Part shown: positions 1-12,342 of the stretch, piece by piece
Layout: each line of letters starts with the position of its first letter
Numbering within the stretch: the stretch's first letter is position 1
Assembly: GCA_000349905.1 (NCBI GenBank)
Contig: KB722760.1
Location: 62,001 to 126,000, forward strand
DNA from: Volvariella volvacea V23
Lineage: Eukaryota; Basidiomycota; Agaricomycetes; Agaricales; Pluteaceae
DNA: 64,000 nt
Direction of reading: 5' to 3'
Notes under the pieces: generated by a model
The model's input: only the letters and a program-made list of their open reading frames with translations
Told to the model about the DNA's origin: nothing
The model's database searches: none
Program-made: the position numbers and the translations under genes

Positions 1-111
1 CACCACCTTGGATTGGTCAGACACCCTCCACCATATGGCATCATCGTGATCTGGGTTGCGATGATGTGGGGTACGGACCAGACATCTATTTTGGTAGCGG
101 GTGCACATATA

Positions 112-1477
112 AAGGCCCCAATACCCCGCGATCACTTCTGATTTTCCATCTCGAGTTCTTATCATCGTTGGCCTTTCAGCAGGTGGCTGGGCTTCAGCCC
201 AACTCTCCAAGCCCTTGTTTGAGGCCCCTCTCTCTTCATCCTACAAGCTAGTCGCCGTCTCCACCACTAACGCCAAATCTGCTGTTGCTAGTGCCAAGAA
301 GCATTCCGAAATCATTGGCACCACTGTTAAAGCATATCACGGATCGGTCGACGCCATTGCCAACGATCCGGAGGTCGATTTAGTTGCCATCTCAGTTAAA
401 GCGCCTGATCACCGAGAGGCTGTGTTGTCTGCGATCAAGGCAGGAAAGGATGTTTTCGTGGAGTGGCCCGCTGGGGCGGGTCTCGCTCAAACCCAGGAAA
501 TCGCAGAAGAGGCTCAGAAGAAGGGTGTCAAGGTTTTCATTGGAACTCAGTCGAGACAAAGTCTGGTAGTTTCTAAAGTGAGTGGTATACTTCCAAGTTA
601 AATTTCCTAGGCATTAATGATTCATCATTCTATATCAGCTAAAGTCGATCATTGACTCTGGAAAGCTTGGTCGCATCCTATCTACCACTGTTGTAAGTTA
701 TACACTCAACCGTATGCAGCTGCAGCTTTATCATACTGACCCGACGACAAATCTAGAGTGCTACTTGCCCACGTGAGAACCACTTCTGGGGGCCAACGAT
801 TCTTGCGAGTGCACTATATATCGCTGATCCAAAGGGCGGAGCATCTTATCTCGACATCGCCATTGGCCATTTCCTTGCTGTCTTCTTGCATGTCCTCGGC
901 CCTATCTCATCTCTTTCGGCCACGACCGCAACCCAATTACCAAATCCCCAAGCAGTCGATGCTGCTGGTAACCCCACTGGTAAAACCGTCAATCAGCAAA
1001 ATCCAAACCAAATCGCGGCGAGCGGCACGCTCGCCAATGGTGCTACTTTAGGCTTCCACTTCCGCTCCGGAATTCGGGCTCAGGCAAGCCAGACGGTCAA
1101 ACCCCTCGTTTGGACCATTGACTTTGAGAATGGAAGTGTTCGTGTGGAGAACGATCATCCTGCAGGGGGCTTCATTAATATCTTTGAGCCCAAGTTGTTT
1201 GTGGNNNNNNNNNNNNNNNNNNNNNNNNNNNNNNNNNNNNNNNNNNNNNNNNNNNNNNNNNNNNNNNNNNNNNNNNNNNNNNNNNNNNNNNNNNNNNNNN
1301 NNNNATGGCGAGGAAATCAAGCCAGAGAACCCTGATAATTCGACGAACTTGCAGAGGGCTTGGGCGGAATATGCGAAGGACGGGAATTACCCTACCATTC
1401 AGGACGGGGTCCAAATTAAGCGTGTTGTGGATGCTGTGCTCCGCAGTGCGGCATCCGGCCAAAGAGTCGATTTGTAA
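112..1477 (+). CDS. Gfo/Idh/MocA (Gal80-like) oxidoreductase, start not resolved, contains assembly gap
   Basis: Reading in spliced order gives a Rossmann-type start (VGLSAGGWAS), then EVDLVAISVKAPDHREAVLSAIKAGKDVFVEWP, shown here only in part, which is the second half of the NAD(P)-binding domain. Exons then carry LKSIIDSGKLGRILSTTV and ENHFWGP, followed by the YLDIAIGHFLAVFLHVLG segment typical of the C-terminal domain of fungal Gal80-like proteins. Introns lie near 580-638, 693-756 and possibly before 158. A run of 100 N at 1205-1304 removes part of the C-terminal half; the frame resumes after it and ends at TAA 1475-1477. The start codon is not certain: no good in-frame ATG follows the stop near 110, so a first exon may lie at or beyond the window edge. 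Family function is sugar or NAD(P)-dependent oxidoreduction, or a regulator derived from it; the substrate cannot be told. Confidence 0.8.
1205..1304. other. Assembly gap (100 N)
   Basis: Exactly 100 undetermined bases inside the oxidoreductase gene. A round 100 usually marks a scaffold join of unknown true length, so spacing across it should not be trusted. Confidence 0.99.
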
Positions 1478-1775
1478 ACAAGGTCAATGCACGGTATATA
1501 TAAATACACATCGCTCCGCACTTGAATAACGACTATTCCTTGGGTATATGATGCGATTGTACAAATGCTCCTGAACGGCAAACGATCAGGGGTCTAAAAA
1601 AGTCAAATCTACCACGCCAAATTAGGATGTTACACATCCTCAATTTAACTAAGCACATTAGGATAAGTGAAAAAATAATATATACAACATGGTATATGGA
1701 AAATGAGGGTGAAAGCAAAGCAACTAGTAAGTCCGTAAAGCGTCATGACATGTCGTCAGTTAGCCAATATCTAAA

Positions 1776-3136
1776 CTAGAGCATGCTTTGGATATATTTG
1801 ATAGTGTTATCTGGTTCATCCCAGTGGACCTGCAGACGCGAGATAAATGAGCTTTGGTCAGCGCACCAGGGACTTGATGAAGTACTTACGAAGTGGTTGG
1901 CACCATTCAGAATCTTGTACTTGATGAAACTACCACGGGAACCCCTGGCGAGTTCATCATCTTCAATAGACCACAGCGAGGCGATGGAGAACGAAGCAGT
2001 CGCATCTCCAGTTACCATCCAGATTTGCATACGACCAAGCAATGAGCGAATAGCCTTGTCGTAGCACGCCTTTTGGTAGTTTGCGAGGAACTGGGGGCCC
2101 AAGAAGAACAAGTAAAGACCTTCACCAAGGTTTACGGAATCCTCATAGACGACCTTGGACATTTCGGATGAGGTCATGCCGAAGATGCTTGGGGTCCTTG
2201 ATGGGTCGGGAACAACGAAAGAGATGAGGCTGGTATCGCGCTTGGTGATATCGCCGTGCTTGAAGTAGGAAGTGATCCATTGGACGAAGTAGGGAACTTG
2301 AGTTTCGGGGGGAATACTGGTATCCTGCATGGGAGACCAGGTCTGGGGGGGATAAGAAACACCAAGAGCGACTGAAGGAGGTTCTGTGGGTGCAAATGAA
2401 TCAAGTCACAGGGTCAGTGTACCTGAGATTACGGGAAGTAGCAAATATGTTTACCGAGCATGATGACAGATCTCAATCGGCTAGCGAGTCGGTTTCGGGC
2501 ATCAGTGGGGAGCTTGTCGGCGTTGGCGACAGCGGCAAGAGTCAAAGAGTTGCCAAGAGACCACCCCATCAAGGCGATACCGCCTGTCCTTGCAGGCGTG
2601 GTGATGGGGAGTTGGTTGTCTACAGTGAACTTGTCGATGAAAGTTAAAAGTTGCATGCCCTGTGCGTCGAGGAATGCTTGTTTCTGAACATCCGAACCGT
2701 TCAGGAGAATATCATTCTCGGTGGCGTTGTATGGGGTCGAACCAGGGTAACAACGACGATTGACGGCTACAATGCGCAGATTTGCCGCAGGGGCGAGATC
2801 CATAATCCGTCTGAATATCTCTAATAGAGATAGAAGCGATGCCTACTTGAGAGTATGTTACAACTACAGGGTGTGTGCCTACGTACCTCCGGTGAACGTC
2901 AAGCCATGAATGGCGAAAATTGTGGTATAGGTTGAAGAGCGGGGGGCACCACTGTCAATGTAGAACAGTTTGGTTCCAATGTCGTCTACAACCATAGTGC
3001 CTTGACCTGGCTTCGGCCGCGACAAGGCATCGACATCTGTTGCGCTCTCTGCGCTATCTTGACGGGGGAGATGGAAAGCCAGGGCTGGTAAAAGGAGCGC
3101 GGATATTAGCAAGGCGATAGAGAGTCTGGGTAGCAT
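1776..3136 (-). CDS. Secreted alpha/beta hydrolase
   Basis: Four exons (3136-2887, 2820-2455, 2383-1890, 1829-1776) join to 387 residues with consistent phases. The first residues form a signal peptide (MLPRLSIALLISALLLPALA) followed by a short spacer, so the enzyme is probably secreted or vacuolar. The alpha/beta hydrolase signature is clear: the oxyanion strand FAIHGLTFTGG, the nucleophile elbow GWSLGNS (serine), an acidic residue in VTGD, and a C-terminal histidine in GANHFVHW made by joining the last two exons. The family includes esterases, lipases and peptidase-like hydrolases; substrate is unknown. The gene is convergent with the oxidoreductase, about 300 bases away. The start was chosen because it gives the signal peptide. 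Confidence 0.88.
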
Positions 3137-4975
3137 TTGTGCAGTAGTGCAAGTATTAAAGTGGAAACGAGCGAGAAAAGGAATGAGAGACGAAGGTCAG
3201 ATAAAGGATGGAACAAATACCGCACAGAGTGGGGCTGCTGTCCTACTCGCTTGTGCCTAAGTTTAAGAGCAACGAAATTATTGCTGACCAACGGGGATTT
3301 TGCATGGCTGCAAGGGGTCTTGGTTCTTAAAATCAACAGCCACCCTGATGGGAGGACAATCTTGATATCGTGATCTCTATCCGTCGCTTAGTTATCTCCA
3401 GTTAGGTTTATTTTTTTTTCACTAAAAACTCCCAGCTTCAAAGCATTTCCGGCGTCGCGGCACGTTTATGGGACCTAGTTCTGGACCTAGTACGTTGTTA
3501 GAAAGTCGATAGCAGTGTAAACAACTTACGAATTCATGAGTGGACGGGACGCAAGGATTGAGACTTAATCGGTTGATCCGGCAGTGACGGGTCGATGTGT
3601 TAAAGATAGAGAGCGACCTCGCCTAACCCGCTTCTCAGACTGCGAGAGTCGTGGTATTATACCAACACAACTGAAAGTCCGTGGTTGTCCAATATGCGAA
3701 GGGGCTCAGGAGTGGCTTGAGAAAGACACAGTGAGCTTCTGAATATAATACAAAGGAAAATACGCCTCCCGATTTTTCCGACGGAAACGTTATATGCCAT
3801 ACGCCTAGACCTGAATGGGACAAACCAAAAACGACAGCACGGCCGGCAGTGGTGATTGACAGGAGCCATATGACTTTTGTATACACTTATGCAAGAGGGC
3901 TAAGGAATATCATGATGTGGACCCTGAACGCCCACAGTCGGTGAAGAGGGGTCATCACTAACGTTGTACGATGAGGTAGTGAGATAGGAGCGCACACAGT
4001 ATATGTGACAGACATACAATGCAGCGAAGCTCCCTGTCCGAAGCTTACATTACAACACTTATACAAAGACCCCTGGAATAGGAGCATCGTAGCCTTAGTA
4101 CACTCATTCAGCAACATGGGGACCGTACCTGCTATCCGATCGCATCAGAAAAGATGGATTACAACTAGGGTACTCGCGGGTTGGAAACCACCGCTGTGCT
4201 GCCAGTGACCTCCTTGTAGGGAGATCTTCGGTGGGTGTTAACACCCGCGATTCAAACATGACCAAACAACCTCTGGTGATGCTCCCCACTTCATCCTGTT
4301 GTCGCAGCGGTGCTGCCCCCATCGACTCAACATTCGAAGGGTTGTACAAGACCTCCTTAAAGTTTAATGTGTGCCATGTGGTTCCAGCGACAGTCAGGCT
4401 GGCTACCTACTATCGCGGAGTTAGTGATCCTCGATCGGTCATTTCCCCAAGTGGGACCACGAGTAAGGCTGATGCCAGTGCGGCATCAATTCAGTCCTCC
4501 TGCTTTCTCTTCGCGACACTTCTTCGCTTCTTTCCTTGACTTCTGTGCTGATGGATCTGTTGAAGGGGGCACTGCTTATGATACTACATCATTTGGGATG
4601 TGTCGGTTGTCAGTTAGCCATGAAACGATTGTCGTGTTGTTCGCGATCCGTACAGATAGTAAATTTCCCTCTTTTGTTCGTGCGATCTCACTGCACATCA
4701 AAGCCTGCATTTATGTGTCTTGTCACGGCTGGTTACCTGGCATATCGCCAAACTTTATGTGGTTTCAGGGCTCTGGTTCCGTGTCGGTTCTTCGCCGCCA
4801 AATGGGGCAGAGTGTAAGATTGCGATGCCCATCAATACGGATTAGCATGGAGGGACAAGGCGCAATACCCATCAATTCCCCGAATTCTATTACCAAGGCC
4901 GATCCTTAAAAACACTCGTTGAAACGAATTTTAGCTTACCCCGACCCCCCACCTTTCTGACACCAACCTGCAGCC
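3137..4975. other. Intergenic region without recognisable gene
   Basis: This 1.8 kb region separates the divergent hydrolase and DUF6534-type genes and must hold both promoters. Several open frames of 60-180 codons are present but overlap one another on both strands, lack splice-supported extension, and resemble no family I know. A perfect 14-nt palindrome, GGGTGTTAACACCC, lies at 4233-4246. Confidence 0.6.
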
Positions 4976-6871
4976 ATGGCCGACGCTGTTGCGGAGAACC
5001 CCATTATCGTCAATATTATGGACTCCTATGGGGCCATAATCATCGGGTGCTTCTTTTCTTGTGTAACCTGGGGCATCTCCTGCATGCAGGTGTAAGTGTT
5101 AATCACAAGTGTACTGCAACGAGACAGTCTGATTACACGCCAACTCTACAGTTTCTTGTATTTCTTCAAGTGAGTTAACTTTGATTGATGAGCCAGATGT
5201 CGATTCTTACGCCATTTTTAGTTATGACTCGGACCATTGGGCCATAAGATCACTCGTAAGTTGCCTTGACATGTCGCAGGCATTGCTTGACGCTCGCTCC
5301 AAAATTAGGTTTTATTCGTTTGGTGGGCACATTTCCTGGATGGGAGAACGAGATGACCTGACCGTAATTATAGGAGTGTGGATACTGCCAATCAAATCCT
5401 AATGCTGAAATCAGGTAAGCCAGCATGCTTGCATATCTACGAGCCCCACAATCATGCCTTTCTAGTATTCCCGGTTCTTATAACGCAATGGGGAAGGGTG
5501 GCGGGTTTGTTCGAGAGTCAAGTGTGAGTATATGCGCTTATACCTCCTTCATTCTTGACTGATTGTGCCGGGCGCAGCGAGCTTTTGGTTAGTAGCGTAA
5601 TCCCTGATTACCCAATGTGCGAGACTAACGACATGATTTATACAGCATCACAATTGGGTTGGGGTGCGTACGATTTTTTCTATTGCAATAATCCGTTTAA
5701 CCCGGGTCGTTGTTTAGGGACTTGTGGCCATCGGCGTGCAAATGTTTTTCTTGTACCGCATCTACGTCTGTAAGTTCTCGGTGTTCAGCCTGTGGAACCG
5801 CAGGTGCTAACCGTCCGAAAGTCAGTGGAAATAAATGGCTGTTCCCTGCCCTGATGGTATGCCTAGAAATATCGTACACGAGTTGCCCGATGCTAACCCC
5901 CTCTAGACACCTGTCGTTTGGTGGCAACTAAGTAAGTAACTTCTACTAGGTCTTACGCTTCTTCTAACCTTCTCTTCGCCAGTCGGAACTATCCGTGAGT
6001 CTCGTTGTAACAACCATCATACGTTTCGTCTGCTTATCGCTTCGGTGATGCCAAATAGCCTACAATGTCGTCGTGTGAGTGACCTGCGCATTCAAAGTTC
6101 TTGCATTGCTTATATCAGCTCAGATTCCGAGACAACCGGCTCTCCGTCATTTCTGAGCCAAGGCAAATTGTATGATCCTTCCTGCCTAACCATCGGTGTT
6201 TTCGCGGACTTACAAGCCCTATCGCAGGCCTTGTCGACGTCACTTCGAGCCGTGAGCTGCGCTGTAGATGTTATCATCGCCATAGCTATGAGTTATCTGT
6301 TGGCCAAGAACGGCAGGTCTACCTTCAGGAAGTAAGTCGGTCGCGAACTAGGCGTGCCCGAAATCTCACAACCTCACTTCCAGTTCCAAAAAGCTCGTCT
6401 TCCGATTGATCATCCTCACCATCAACACCGGTATCTGGACGGCTGTCGACGCCTTATTGGTCCTCGTCATGGTAAGTTCAGAAGCATGCTCTTCGTTCCG
6501 ACACTCACCCACAGAACCCCAGCTCTTGGTGTACTCTAATAACCTTATCTTCTGTGTTTTCGAATTCCCACTTAGCGGGCTATATGTCAACACCCTCATG
6601 GCTAACCTCAACGCCCGCCGCTACCTCAAAAACACCGGCGACAAGGAGTGGAATAGCGGCATCACGCCGAACCCATCTTCAAACCTCCCACTCTCCAACA
6701 TCAGTCGTAGGGGTGACCCACACCACCAGGTCGGTTCTCGTCACCAATATTCAAAGATTGATAAAAATGAAAATGGCCCTAATATCACAGGAAAACACCG
6801 TGACAATCCGGGTGGAGACCTCGCAGGCCGTCAAGGGTGACGACGACTATCCCCCTTCCAAAGTAAGCTAA
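4976..6871 (+). CDS. DUF6534-type seven-helix membrane protein
   Basis: The gene starts MADAVAENPIIVNIMDSYGA at 4976 and has many small exons, one of only 18 nt (5152-5169, coding the FLYFF part of VFLYFFK). Spliced pieces give YDSDHWAIRSL, then SVDTANQILMLKS, LVAIGVQMFFLYRIYV and KWLFPALM. The last conserved part is SSKKLVFRLIILTINTGIWT, ALLVLVM and then LLVYSNNLIFCVFEFPLSGL with YVNTLMANLNARRYL. That last block (about 6384-6640) is the DUF6534 signature found in large families of agaricomycete membrane proteins with about seven helices. The function of the family is not known. Exons in the middle (5540-6060) and the C-terminal tail after 6650 are uncertain; the tail can be read in two frames and the end given is the likelier one. 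Confidence 0.75.
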
Positions 6872-9800
6872 TTGGTGATGTATTTTTTTGGAGTCAAGGT
6901 ACTGATATCGCTTTTGTTCTAGCACGTACTGTAAAAAAATCAAGGGAATATATAGATACTGGTTTTGGGAACCTTGGCATCGTCACTCGTTTGGATCAGA
7001 GAATTCTATCTTTCTTGTTTATTACTGACCTTCTTCAAGGCCTTCTTTCTCGTGCTTGTTCTTTATGTACATTCATTTGCTAATTTTATAGGGATAAGGA
7101 TACCAATGTTATGAGGCGATTCGAGCGCCTGCAGTCGCAGCTGGCTTTCCCCGTCATCACTCAGAAATATTAAGGTTACTCTGGATCATCATATCAGGAG
7201 CTTGCATTTGCCACAATATACAGTATACCCAGCTTTGCATCTCAACGACTAGGGTCGAGGTAAGTATACATCATTTATGCGAAATAGAACCCGGATCGTG
7301 CCTACTGGCCTTGCGCCCACTCTCCATCACTTTATTAAAAATAATCAATCGGTCTGGATTACCCTGAGTCCCCCCTCTTCCTCGCCCTGGGCCTGAGGCT
7401 GCACCAGTCGATCCAGCAACCCTGTTGTTCCTACAAACCCACCAAGTGGCCGAAGATGCTGGACAACTTCGGCGTCAGCACTCAAACCATGGGAACTGTC
7501 TATCCACCTGGCGGTATCAAATTTCCACGAAGTTGGCTCTCCAAGAGCCCAGACAAGTAATTCACTCTCGGTCCCTTTCGGCAGCGAAGGTACACAAGAA
7601 TCAAAGAATTTCCGAGGCTGTCAGAGATATCGATTCAGACGGCCACCGAATATCTTTTACCACTCGGCGTTGATAGACAACGTCAAGTGTAAATGTTGGA
7701 CCGGGGTAACGGAAATATTATTCGTTTAGGCCTAACTCGAGCCTAACCTGATTTGACATGAGGTTCTTAAGATTTTGCAAGTAGCGAGAACAGGCCTCAG
7801 TCCCGTTGCATATGATATACCGTGAGGACCCACGCGAAGCGTGAAGTACGTGGCTGTCGACCATGGAAGAACACCGTCAGAAGTGAGCTGGAGCAACGGA
7901 GACCTTATGATCGGTGCCTCTGGTCCGCACGGTGCACCACGTGTAGCGCGCTTCGCGATCAGCTCAGGTTTAGGGCAGGCACCGCGATAGTTGGTGGCTC
8001 CCCTTGGATTCGAGTTCTTCTAACGTTAACGTTAACAAACGTTCTACTTCCACGCTCGTTCCTTTGATTTTCCTTTATTTTTCTGGTTCTTGCCCCTACC
8101 TGAGCGCGTCAACCCACACCTTTTTTTCTTCCTCATGGCTTCCCTGCTCTGCCATCATGCTGGCTAATGATTGATTCTAAGTAACTATGGCGCTGTATCC
8201 TTGAATCAATCCTCAAGCTCGTTCGTTTTCTTGGGAGTGGGAGCGCTCAACGGATTCTGATGTGAATCTTCAACTGGCTCTCGGATCTGTCTAGTCAACC
8301 ATCTCTACCAGTGTCAAGGGGATATCTCTATGTTATCTTTTCTCATCTTCTATGGTCGCCTACGCTCGCGTTGACTGCTATCTGTGCCGCTTGGTGTTGC
8401 TAGCTTTGTCCTCCTTTATCTCGAACGTAAATCCCCATTTGTCCTTGGATGGCTTGACGTTCTCGGTTCCCCATCTAAGTGTCAAATGCTCTCCGTATTT
8501 CCACATTCGCGGCGCTACTCTGAGTTAGCGCGAAGAAAAGGCTTCTTGGTGCGAACGTACTTCCTTTTAGTACGTAATCGTCTCCTTCGACGATAATACA
8601 GTGTCGGTTCTTCGCATCGAACTTGGCTGTTGAACTCGGACTCGTTCCCGAGAATGGGCTGAGTATATGCGCAAGAATTATTCTCTGAATGACTCCCTAT
8701 ATGCGCCATCAGACAAGATTATCAAAAACGAATTCAGCAACGAAGCCCACCGAGATATCCTTTTGTGCAAGAAAATACGTTGCAAGCTCGTTGACGCCAG
8801 CCTTCCTGTTAAAATCATCACTTTGGTGATAGTTTCGACAAAGGATTCCGTCGCTCCGTACTTGCTAGGGCAGCGGACACGAACCTGCACAACATGGGGC
8901 TCCTCAAGCGGAGAATCCGTGTTGTACTTCCACGAGGGTAGCAATACTAGCACAGTCTGGTTGAGCGGAAAATAGAGAATGGGAGTCATTGTATGCGTGC
9001 GGCTGGGGCTAGAATGAGGATGAGGTTATGTGTTTATTACTTTATCTAATTAATATTATTTTTACAGCACGAATTCAAGAAGTTGGATCAATTTAGGAAC
9101 TGATACACAAACTTTTCGCCAGTGCTTCACGTCGCCGTATTCCTCTTTCCTTTCTTCAAATGATAACACCGCCCAATTCGATACAGGATCGTAACTGTCC
9201 AGCAGTGATCGTTTTCAAGTACCATTTATCTGGTCGCTTAAGCTCCTTGCGCTTGATTTTAAGCATGTGGGCAAGATGGGAAGTGATGCGTCCGAGAATC
9301 GAGATGGAAGGCAACAGCAGCAGATATTGTATGACCGTTGGAATAGAAAAAATAATTGGCGTCTATTGGTACGTGATTTATGGGGTTTGGAAGCTGAAGC
9401 GGGGCATCAAAGGCGCGTTGTGAATGTCGAAAGAGGATCAGCGACAACAAATTCCAAGTACGTGACACACTTCTCACATGCTAGTAAACTTAACGGTGGA
9501 TGAGAGCGCCCATAAGTTTGGTATAGGATCAACAGGGAGGAGGTACTAGCACTACAAGAGACAACGAAAACGGCCACGTCGTCGAGCGCTGGTCCGTATA
9601 ATATTAATATTATCTCGTATGTCAATTAACCCGCATATATGCTCCCTTTCTTGTCCCCGACTCACCTCCAGAGAGGAGCATACAGCTTCACTCCATTCCA
9701 TCTGTTCCTCAAAATGTGATAGTCCAGGTGCCAAAAACATTGACACCGACAATGTTTCGTGATGGTGATGGTACTTAAATATACAAAAAGTCAGGGTTAC

Positions 9801-9939
9801 ATGTGTTACAATGGAAAAGAGTCACTCGTAATGGATGTCAAAAAGTAACCGTCAAAGGGAGACATAACCGACGGAGTTCGTGAACGACAAAAGGGAACAT
9901 GCTTCCAATGCCTTCCATCGACTTGAGTCCGAGTCCAAG
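6872..9939. other. Gene-poor 3.1 kb region
   Basis: I see no gene I can support. Open frames near 7425-7673 and an overlapping pair on opposite strands at 8667-8989 are the longest, but none has a recognisable motif, splice pattern or plausible start context. The stretch includes AT-rich tracts near 9020-9065 and 9600-9610 and a short AACGTT direct repeat near 8022-8042. It may contain decayed sequence or the downstream region of gene A. Confidence 0.5.
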
Positions 9940-12342
9940 CTATGTGAGAACCATCTCGATTTGGTCATGGCGGATGTCTTTCTGCAGGTGCACCTGCAAG
10001 TTCATCTCCTTACTGTGCCTCAGAAACTCGCCTTCACTCTTATCCAGAGATGGGAAATCTCTATCCGAGTGAGTGAGCGCCATGACTTGCATAAAATCTC
10101 CAAAATCGACATGCGCCTGAAATGCCAGAAATCGCCTCCCGCGGGTACGGACAATAGCAATTACAGTGAATGCAATTGCACTAATTGCGACCAAGGTCGG
10201 TATGACGAGGGTACCAGCAACAAGACCGGGTGCGGTGATAGAGGCTCCTTCCTCGGCTCGAGCGTCTGGTCGGAAGTCCCAACCTATCGTTTCGATAAAG
10301 AGCGCTCCGGTTGTATTATGTCGCATAGATGCAGGGATCTCGTCCGGGAGGAGTGTGCTATTGCTCCTAGTCAGTATAGCTTGCATCAACTAGACCAAAT
10401 TAGACTTCTCAAATGCGGCAACAAGACGAATGTGGACGCACTGTAGCACCAAATTCAAATATTCCCATCAAGTATGCTTCCTGACGGAGGGCAAGATAGT
10501 TACTAATCAAAGTTACAAGTGGAAATCTGAAACGTACTGTTGTCCTATACACTACTGGCAGCTCGGGCTTTCCAGAGACATAAATATCTGATACCGTGTT
10601 CCCATATGTGCTTCCCCACCACGATTGCCCAGCTTGGAAGGCACGAATCAGGAACGTAAATGGTGCAGTAGCGAAGTCCACATCTTCGATGTCTCGTTCT
10701 TCGAGGACTTCCAATATGGACACTGTCACCGTGTAGGGGCCTTCCATTCCGCCAGATTCGACATACCTGACTCTGGCTAAGGTGAGTTTCGGAATCATCT
10801 CGCAGCTCAGGGTACCAATGATGTTGTACAACTCTCCTACAGCCTGAATGACGAATTCTTTATCTTTGGTCAGTTGGAGGATTCAAAATCATAAGAACAA
10901 CCTTACCATATCCTCCAGGGTGATCGGTTAGGGGACACGGGTATGCAAGCACAGTGCCGCCCTCGGACCCTCCAACAGGCATCCTTACAAGCACAGAGGC
11001 TATGTGAAGAAGGTGTGATATGAAAAAGGGAAGAAAAGAGTAAAGCGACAAAAGACATACCGCGTCTATCACCTTCCCCGACACTGCCATCGGCACACGT
11101 AACGTTCATGTTAACGGCGTCTACATTAAACTCTCCTCTGCTAACAGTTCGATTCATGATTTCGACGTTTGAGGGGTCCCGCTTCTTGCATGTTGCCTGG
11201 ACCGTCATGCCTTGTTGTATCATCTCAAAACTGGTATCAAAACCCCGCGGGCTCTCAACACCACCATCAATATTAATTGTTGAGGAGTAGTGCGATTGTG
11301 TATTAAGGGTACTCTGTACGTCACGCAGGAATATTGGCATAATTCCCCCTAACAGTGACGTTCAAAGTCATTATTATGAGGAGGGAATATGAACTCACCT
11401 GTAGAATTGATGAAGGCAACTCGATTGAAGTTTACGATGTCTCCAGGAAAGCCAAACTCGGCGTTGACTGCCGCCGCGCCACTTGCTTGAATGGTTTGAG
11501 CAACGACAGCCATCGAATCTGGACCAAGAATTAGGGTTGCAGAACAAAGCTGGTCAAGATGTCAATTACTAATTTACCTACGTACATCCTCCCATTTCGG
11601 GTTTGATTTGCGATCATCTTGTAAACCTCTGGTTTGCTGATGTCGAGCTCGTATCCGGACAAAGCAACAGGCAGGTGTATCATAGCTGGAGTTAGTAACG
11701 TACTCCAACTATCTGATTTGAGATGATGATGAAAATGCAGGTATAGTGCACTCACGCAGTCGTTTGAGCCCCAAGTAGAGTAAGACTGAAGCCCGTGACT
11801 ATGGTCCATCTCAGGAATTGCCAACTAAGCACTGTACGTTCTCTTGCAATCTTGACGCCAATGGCCAGGTGGTGCAAGGGCATAGGATCAACCAATCTGC
11901 ATGTTAGCGCGTATCTCACTGCTTGGGAGTGGAGGCTATATGGACTTATGAGTGAAGCGGGATGTAGGCGATAACAGTGATCCGACGTACAAGCCCGATG
12001 CTATCGATATGAGGGTAGAAATGCAAGTGACAACGAACGTTGTGGCAGGGGGGAATCGTCTAGCTTGCTCAGCCAAGGTGTCGGGCAGGGGTGTTGGTCG
12101 TGCTGCATTCTTCCCATAGAATGTCCATCCACAGAGAACAAGAAATAACTGGCCAGTGATGATGAGCGACGGCCAGTAAACACTGGGCCTCAGGAAATTC
12201 TCGAAGAAGGTGTCCTGTACTTTATTCCTTCATCAGGTCAATAACGTGGCATTAGAACTCAGAGGCAATATTGTCGAACGTACTGTATCCAGCCTTTGCT
12301 ACGACCGTACCCGCGTTCTTTTGTAAGGGGCTGATATGACAT
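9940..12342 (-). CDS. Paralogue A of an uncharacterised four-helix membrane protein family
   Basis: Ten exons (12342-12284, 12227-11991, 11935-11756, 11708-11578, 11518-11399, 11348-11061, 10999-10907, 10857-10538, 10480-10442, 10389-9940) sum to 638 residues. A short first exon codes MSYQPLTKERG and joins in frame to the helix SLIITGQLFLVLCGWTFY. Two more helices follow (TTFVVTCISTLISIASG and WTIVTGFSLTLLGAQT). The long ectodomain contains GGIMPIFL, QQGMTV, ATCKKRDP, VTCADG, YPCP and GTLSCEMIPKLT, then a 39-nt exon (EAYLMGIFEFGAT). The fourth helix (VIPTLVAISAIAFTVIAIV) is followed by the tail FGDFMQVMALTHSD. Even helix number and ectodomain cysteines suggest both ends are cytosolic. No known function is recognised. 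It is closest to gene B, its tandem neighbour. Confidence 0.85.

Noticed and set aside
4231..4260. tRNA-like stretch with a hairpin and GCGATTCAAAC
   Set aside because: The 14-nt palindrome is real, but no acceptor stem, anticodon arm or complete T-arm can be drawn around it.
4231..4909. Overlapping frames of 100-180 codons upstream of the DUF6534-type gene
   Set aside because: Different frames compete in the same place and none has a recognisable domain; likely non-coding.
8667..8989. Opposed open frames of about 100 codons
   Set aside because: Almost complete overlap on the two strands, no motif, no splice pattern; probably chance.
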